In this document: in pieces, positions 60,639 to 64,000 of the stretch
Position numbering within the stretch: position 1 is the first letter of the stretch
How the letters are laid out: every line of letters begins with the position of its first letter
NCBI GenBank assembly: GCA_017881265.1
Contig: JADGRA010000023.1
Location: 62,001 to 126,000, forward strand
DNA from: Myxococcaceae bacterium
Lineage (GTDB): Bacteria > Myxococcota > Myxococcia > Myxococcales > Myxococcaceae
Reading direction: 5' to 3'
DNA: 64,000 bases
Made by a program: the position numbers and the translations under genes
Notes under the pieces: model-generated
The model's input: the letters and a program-made list of their open reading frames with translations, nothing else
Databases searched by the model: none
Told to the model about the DNA's origin: nothing

Positions 60639-61538
60639 TTAGGCGGCGTACTGTCCGTATTCAGCAGAGACCAGCGGGGCGAGCACGGCCCTCAGCTTGG
60701 CCTGGGCCCGAAGCTCGAGCTGTCTTGCCCGTTCGCGCGAGAAGCCAAAGTGCGCGGCGAGGGAAACCAGCGTGGGAGGGTCATCGCGCAGCAACCGCCG
60801 CTCCGCGATGAAGCGCTCGCGCGGGTCAAGGACCCTCAGTGCCCGGTCGACGGCAGCTCGAACGATAGCCCCCCACTCGCTCTGTGCGGCCAGCTCGTCT
60901 GGTGCGGGTCCTTCGGATGCGAAGGCGGCTCCGCGTGGGGTCGACGAGCTCTCCGACGCAGGCGCATCCAGGGAGAGGTCTCGAGACAATATCCGCTGCC
61001 GCGTCTCCGCCAGCTCCGTGGGGTCGACCTGCAGCAGCTTCGCCAGAGCCAGGGTCTGACCCTCATCATCTCCCTGGCGTAGCTTGAGTTCCCGCGCTGC
61101 CTTGCTCAGCCCAAAGAAGACCCGCCGTTGCGCCTGGGTGGTGCCAACCTTCACCAAGGACCAGTTGCGGAGCACGTAGCTCTGCAGCTGGGCACGTATC
61201 CACCACACGGCAAAGGAAATCAGCCGAATGCCGCGCTCCGGGTCGAAGCGCTCCACACCCTTCATCAGCCCGAGCGACGCCTCCTGGATGAGGTCGCTCA
61301 TGGGCAGTCCGGGAGAACGGTAAGAGCGCGCAACCTTGATGGCGAAGCGTAGGTTGGACGCGACCAGCGTTTCCCCCGCCTTCTGGTCGCCGGCGCGATA
61401 GCGCCTCCCGAGCTCGCGCTCCTCCTCGGCCGTGAGCAGCCGATGACGACCCACTTCCCGAAAGTAGGTGCGGAGTATCCGCTCCTCGGCGCGTGCGCTG
61501 TCGGTTGCCTCGACCTGCTCCTCTTCCAGCGTTTGCAT
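60639..61538 (-). CDS. RpoH-type (sigma-32 family) RNA polymerase sigma factor
   Basis: 299 residues from ATG 61538 with AGGAGG five bases upstream. Region 2: SDLIQEASLGLMKGVERFDP near 100 and the RpoH-type box AVWWIRAQLQSYVLRNWSLV with QRRVFFGLS near 150. Region 4: ERFIAERRLL and the helix-turn-helix FGFSRERARQLELRA near the end. Most like heat-shock sigma factors, including the SigB/SigC type of Myxococcus. It probably heads a stress unit with DUF1328 and the CsbD-like gene. Confidence 0.93.
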   Translation of the reverse strand: MQTLEEEQVEATDSARAEERILRTYFREVGRHRLLTAEEERELGRRYRAGDQKAGETLVASNLRFAIKVARSYRSPGLPMSDLIQEASLGLMKGVERFDPERGIRLISFAVWWIRAQLQSYVLRNWSLVKVGTTQAQRRVFFGLSKAARELKLRQGDDEGQTLALAKLLQVDPTELAETRQRILSRDLSLDAPASESSSTPRGAAFASEGPAPDELAAQSEWGAIVRAAVDRALRVLDPRERFIAERRLLRDDPPTLVSLAAHFGFSRERARQLELRAQAKLRAVLAPLVSAEYGQYAA

Positions 61539-61635
61539 AGGTCCTCCTGGGGACTGCCGTGGACAGCAGGAGCGACTGCCAGATGCGTGCCGTAACCTCG
61601 GCCTCGACGGGCAGAGCACTTGGGGGTGAGGAGGC

Positions 61636-61719
61636 GGGGCAGATTGCCCCAGTGTGTGGCGTGCAGGCTGGCCAGCAACTCCCATCGACGCCCGGCCATG
61701 CCTACTCTTCTGGGAAGAG
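61636..61719. promoter_or_regulatory. Two perfect inverted repeats between rpoH-like and kinase genes
   Basis: In the 238-base divergent region (61539-61776) there are two short perfect inverted repeats: ggggca-gat-tgcccc at 61636-61650 and ctcttc-tgg-gaagag at 61705-61719. The second lies 58 bases before the kinase ATG. They could be operators for either divergent gene. The first also resembles the box seen upstream of the small paralogous genes. Confidence 0.3.
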
Positions 61720-61776
61720 GTCTGTAGATTTCACACTAAACAGCTGCAAACACCTGCACGCCCCTGAAAGGCAGCA

Positions 61777-63345
61777 ATGGAGAAGGGGACACAATCCCTA
61801 GGTTTTGGAAGTAGCGACCTGGTGGCCCTCGGCCGGTCTCCGACGCGACCGCTCGACCGAAAGGTGCTCGCTGCCCTGCTATCGCCGCTGCTGGTGGTGG
61901 TCGTGGCAGCGTTGGCCTTCGTGGGCGTCCAGCGTGCACGGCAGGGCCAGCTTTGGGTTAACCACAGCAGGGAAGTGATCGACTTGCTGCAGCGGAACCA
62001 GCTGTTCCTGGTGGACGCCGAGACGGAAGAGCGCGCCTACCTCTTGACCCAGGCGCCGCGTTACCTTGAGAGGTACCAAGCTGCAGCGGAGCGGGGACGG
62101 ACCTTGCTGGTCCACCTGGAGAAGCTGGTTTCCGACAATCAGGCGCAGGCCGCTCGGGCCAAGCAGGTCCGTCTTCAGTGGGAGTCCAAGCTCGCTCAGC
62201 TGGCGACGACCCTGGACCTCTTTGAGCGCCACGGCCTGGAGGGTGCGCGCCTCTACCTTCTGTCGGGGGAGGGGACCGGGCAGATGGAAGCCGCCAGGTC
62301 GACCGTCGAGGAGATGATTGAGGCCGAACGCGCCCTACTCCTGGAGCGGCAAGCAAAGCGCGACCGGGAAGTCGAGTTCACCACGTGGGTTATCGCCGCG
62401 GGAAGCCTCGTCTCCGTCCTGCTGGCGGTCGCCGTCAACATCGGCATCCGGCACGACGTTGCCGTCCAACGCCGCAACCAGAGCCTTCTCGAGGAGCAGG
62501 CGGCCCGCCTCGAAGCACAGCGCAACAGCCTCGAGGAGAGCGAGCGTGTGCTGGCCCGTCAGCTCGAGGCGGAGCGGAGCCTCAGCGACCGGCTGGCGGC
62601 TGCCAGTGTCGCGGCGGAGAGAGCCCTGGCGGAGCGCAACGTGGCCAGCAAGGCGCTGGAGCGAAGCAATCGCGAGCTGAACCAGTTCGCCTACGTGGCC
62701 TCTCATGACCTGAAGGCCCCCCTTCGAGGCATCGCGAATCTGGCGCAGTGGGTCGAGGAGGACCTGAGCGCAGCGATGACTGAGAAGTCTCGGGACCACA
62801 TCCGCGTACTGCTCAGCCGTGTCCGCCGAATGGAGTCTTTGATTGATGGGATTCTCGCCTATGCCCGTGCTGGACGCGGCGAAGGCCAACGGGAGCACAT
62901 TGACGTCGGCCAGCTGGTGCACGAAGTGAAGGAGCTTCTCGCGCCTCCCAGCGGTCACTTCGCCGTCGAAATCCCTGCTGGACTACCAACGGTGACCGCG
63001 GTGCGTGCCCCGTTCCAGCAAGTCTGGATGAACCTGCTCGGCAATGCGTTCAAGCATGCCGACCGGGACGGGGCGAAGGTCCATGTCGCGGCCGCGGACA
63101 GAGGCGCGGAATGGGAGTTTTCGGTGGCAGACAACGGCCCGGGAATCGCGCCGCAGTACCAGGACCGGGTCTTCGGCATTTTTCAGACGCTCGTGGCGCG
63201 GGACAAGGTGGAAGGGACGGGCATCGGCCTGGCCACGGTGAAGAAGCTGGTGGAAAGCGAAGGAGGAAGGGTGTGGGTGGAGTCGCAGGTCGGTCAGGGA
63301 GCCACCTTCCGCTTCACGTGGCCGAAGCGACAGGTGAGCTCGTGA
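61777..63345 (+). CDS. CHASE3-domain sensor histidine kinase
   Basis: 522 residues from ATG 61777. Two membrane helices (about 28-50 and 206-228) flank a CHASE3-like extracytoplasmic domain (LLVDAETEERAYLLTQAPRYL, cited part DAETEERAYLLTQ). A coiled-coil stretch (about 240-300) leads to the H-box FAYVASHDLKAPLRGI (phosphorylated His 310), N-box NLLGNAFKHAD near 420 and G-boxes VADNGPGI and GTGIGLATVKKL. This H-box type is common in phytochrome-like kinases with single-domain partners. It is coupled to the receiver gene by GTGA overlap. Confidence 0.95.
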   Translation: MEKGTQSLGFGSSDLVALGRSPTRPLDRKVLAALLSPLLVVVVAALAFVGVQRARQGQLWVNHSREVIDLLQRNQLFLVDAETEERAYLLTQAPRYLERYQAAAERGRTLLVHLEKLVSDNQAQAARAKQVRLQWESKLAQLATTLDLFERHGLEGARLYLLSGEGTGQMEAARSTVEEMIEAERALLLERQAKRDREVEFTTWVIAAGSLVSVLLAVAVNIGIRHDVAVQRRNQSLLEEQAARLEAQRNSLEESERVLARQLEAERSLSDRLAAASVAAERALAERNVASKALERSNRELNQFAYVASHDLKAPLRGIANLAQWVEEDLSAAMTEKSRDHIRVLLSRVRRMESLIDGILAYARAGRGEGQREHIDVGQLVHEVKELLAPPSGHFAVEIPAGLPTVTAVRAPFQQVWMNLLGNAFKHADRDGAKVHVAAADRGAEWEFSVADNGPGIAPQYQDRVFGIFQTLVARDKVEGTGIGLATVKKLVESEGGRVWVESQVGQGATFRFTWPKRQVSS

Positions 63346-63758
63346 ATGCCAAGCCTCTTAACATCGTGCTCGTCGAGGACGACGACGTCGACGTCATGAA
63401 CGTGCAGCGGGCCTTCGAGAAGGCGAACATCCGAGCCCCTGTCTTTCGGGCCGCCGATGGCGTCGAAGCGCTGGAGCTTCTCCGGAGCCCCTCCATGCCC
63501 TCGGAGCGACGCCTGGTGCTGCTCGATCTCAACCTCCCCCGGATGAATGGCATCGAGTTCCTCCGCGAGCTGAGAAGCGATGAGATGCTGCGGAAGACAC
63601 CGGTCGTCGTCCTGACGACGTCGAACGACGAGCGAGACAAGCTGGAGGCGTTCGAGATGAATGTCGCCGGCTACATGCTCAAGCCGGTAAAGTTCGGCAG
63701 CTTCGTCGACCTGATGTCATCGTTGAATCGGTACTGGACGGCGGTGGAACTGCCATGA
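63342..63758 (+). CDS. Single-domain response regulator
   Basis: 138 residues from GTG 63342, overlapping the kinase stop. Acidic pocket IVLVEDDDVD at 8-17, phosphoacceptor Asp62 in VLLDLNLPRMNG, Thr in VVVLTTSNDERDK and Lys114 in GYMLKPVKF. It has no output domain, so it acts by protein contact or as a phosphorelay intermediate, like Rcp1/CheY. It is coupled to the next receiver gene by ATGA. Confidence 0.95.
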   Translation: MNAKPLNIVLVEDDDVDVMNVQRAFEKANIRAPVFRAADGVEALELLRSPSMPSERRLVLLDLNLPRMNGIEFLRELRSDEMLRKTPVVVLTTSNDERDKLEAFEMNVAGYMLKPVKFGSFVDLMSSLNRYWTAVELP

Positions 63759-64000
63759 TGTCGAAGACACCCCTTGCCCTGCTGCTGGTGGACGACGATG
63801 AGGTCGACCGGGCGGCGGTGCGCAGAGCGCTCGACCGAGCGGGCGTCGCCGCCACCGTCTTCGAGGTCTCCGACTTCGCCTCGGCCCGGGCCGCCCTCCT
63901 GGGCCGCAAGGAATTCGATGCAGTTCTCCTCGACTTCGGGCTTCCAGGGGGGGACGGCCTCGAATTGCTCCGCGAAGCTCGCAGCGACGGGGTCGACACG
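63755..64000 (+). CDS. Second response regulator, cut by window end
   Basis: 82 residues visible from ATG 63755, overlapping the previous stop. ALLLVDDDEVDRAAVRRAL opens the receiver and the phosphoacceptor Asp is in VLLDFGLPGGDG. The end lies beyond the window, so any output domain (for example a diguanylate cyclase or another kinase) cannot be seen. Confidence 0.93.
   Translation, partial: MMSKTPLALLLVDDDEVDRAAVRRALDRAGVAATVFEVSDFASARAALLGRKEFDAVLLDFGLPGGDGLELLREARSDGVDT

Overview
The window is about 70% GC, packed with genes, and full of 4-base ATGA/GTGA start-stop overlaps. Its gene content points to a myxobacterium (Myxococcota, probably suborder Cystobacterineae): a FHA-DUF4388 protein, large TPR proteins, PilT, many lipoproteins, a CHASE3 histidine kinase with stand-alone receivers, an RpoH-type sigma factor and a SahR-type regulator beside metH. 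This assignment is by gene content only; there is no rRNA in the window. Most of it is chromosomal housekeeping sequence. I see no complete mobile element, prophage or CRISPR array.

Layout. 0-3.5 kb: the end of an envelope glycolipid-type operon (glycosyltransferase, polysaccharide deacetylase, acyltransferase, SDR protein) closed by a strong terminator. 3.5-10.3 kb: a lipoprotein, a giant membrane-anchored TPR protein, recQ and a cyclic-nucleotide-binding protein. 10.4-16 kb: a coupled trxB / PLP sulfur-amino-acid enzyme / moaC operon, then Nudix, SirB1-like, CoA-binding and patatin genes. 16-26 kb: a methionine-cycle block (SahR-like repressor, metH, core MetE-like protein) followed by a complete Liv-type ABC transporter. 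26-37 kb: repair and quality-control genes (cupin, msrA, hydratase, mutY, Fe-S-type PD-(D/E)XK nuclease, tcdA, tatD, DHH, maf, zincin lipoprotein, RlmI-like) and two Cys-rich proteins. 37.8-50.4 kb: uvrD/pcrA, rplM-rpsI, pilT, bamD, FHA-DUF4388, selD, amidase, rph, rdgB and a flippase-like membrane protein. 50.4-58 kb: lipoproteins, tRNA-Pro, an outer-membrane-protein/lipoprotein pair, sdhCAB and a beta-helix membrane protein. 58-64 kb: YceI, tRNA-Arg and a stress block (VIT1-like transporter, CsbD-like, DUF1328, RpoH-like sigma) divergent from a CHASE3 kinase with two response regulators.

Most notable points. (1) selD is a selenoprotein gene: its catalytic residue is an in-frame TGA, followed by a hairpin resembling a bacterial SECIS, so the gene is about 100 bases longer at the 5' end than a plain stop-to-stop reading shows. 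(2) Two tiny proteins of 60-69 residues, 18 kb apart, are clear paralogs of a family I do not recognise and share a box about 100 bases upstream. (3) A protein carries a 17-step Cys-x-x ladder. (4) metH is translationally coupled to a probable SAH-sensing repressor and followed by a second, catalytic-domain-only methionine synthase-like gene. (5) A 53-residue DUF1328 gene lies hidden between the sigma factor and the CsbD-like gene.
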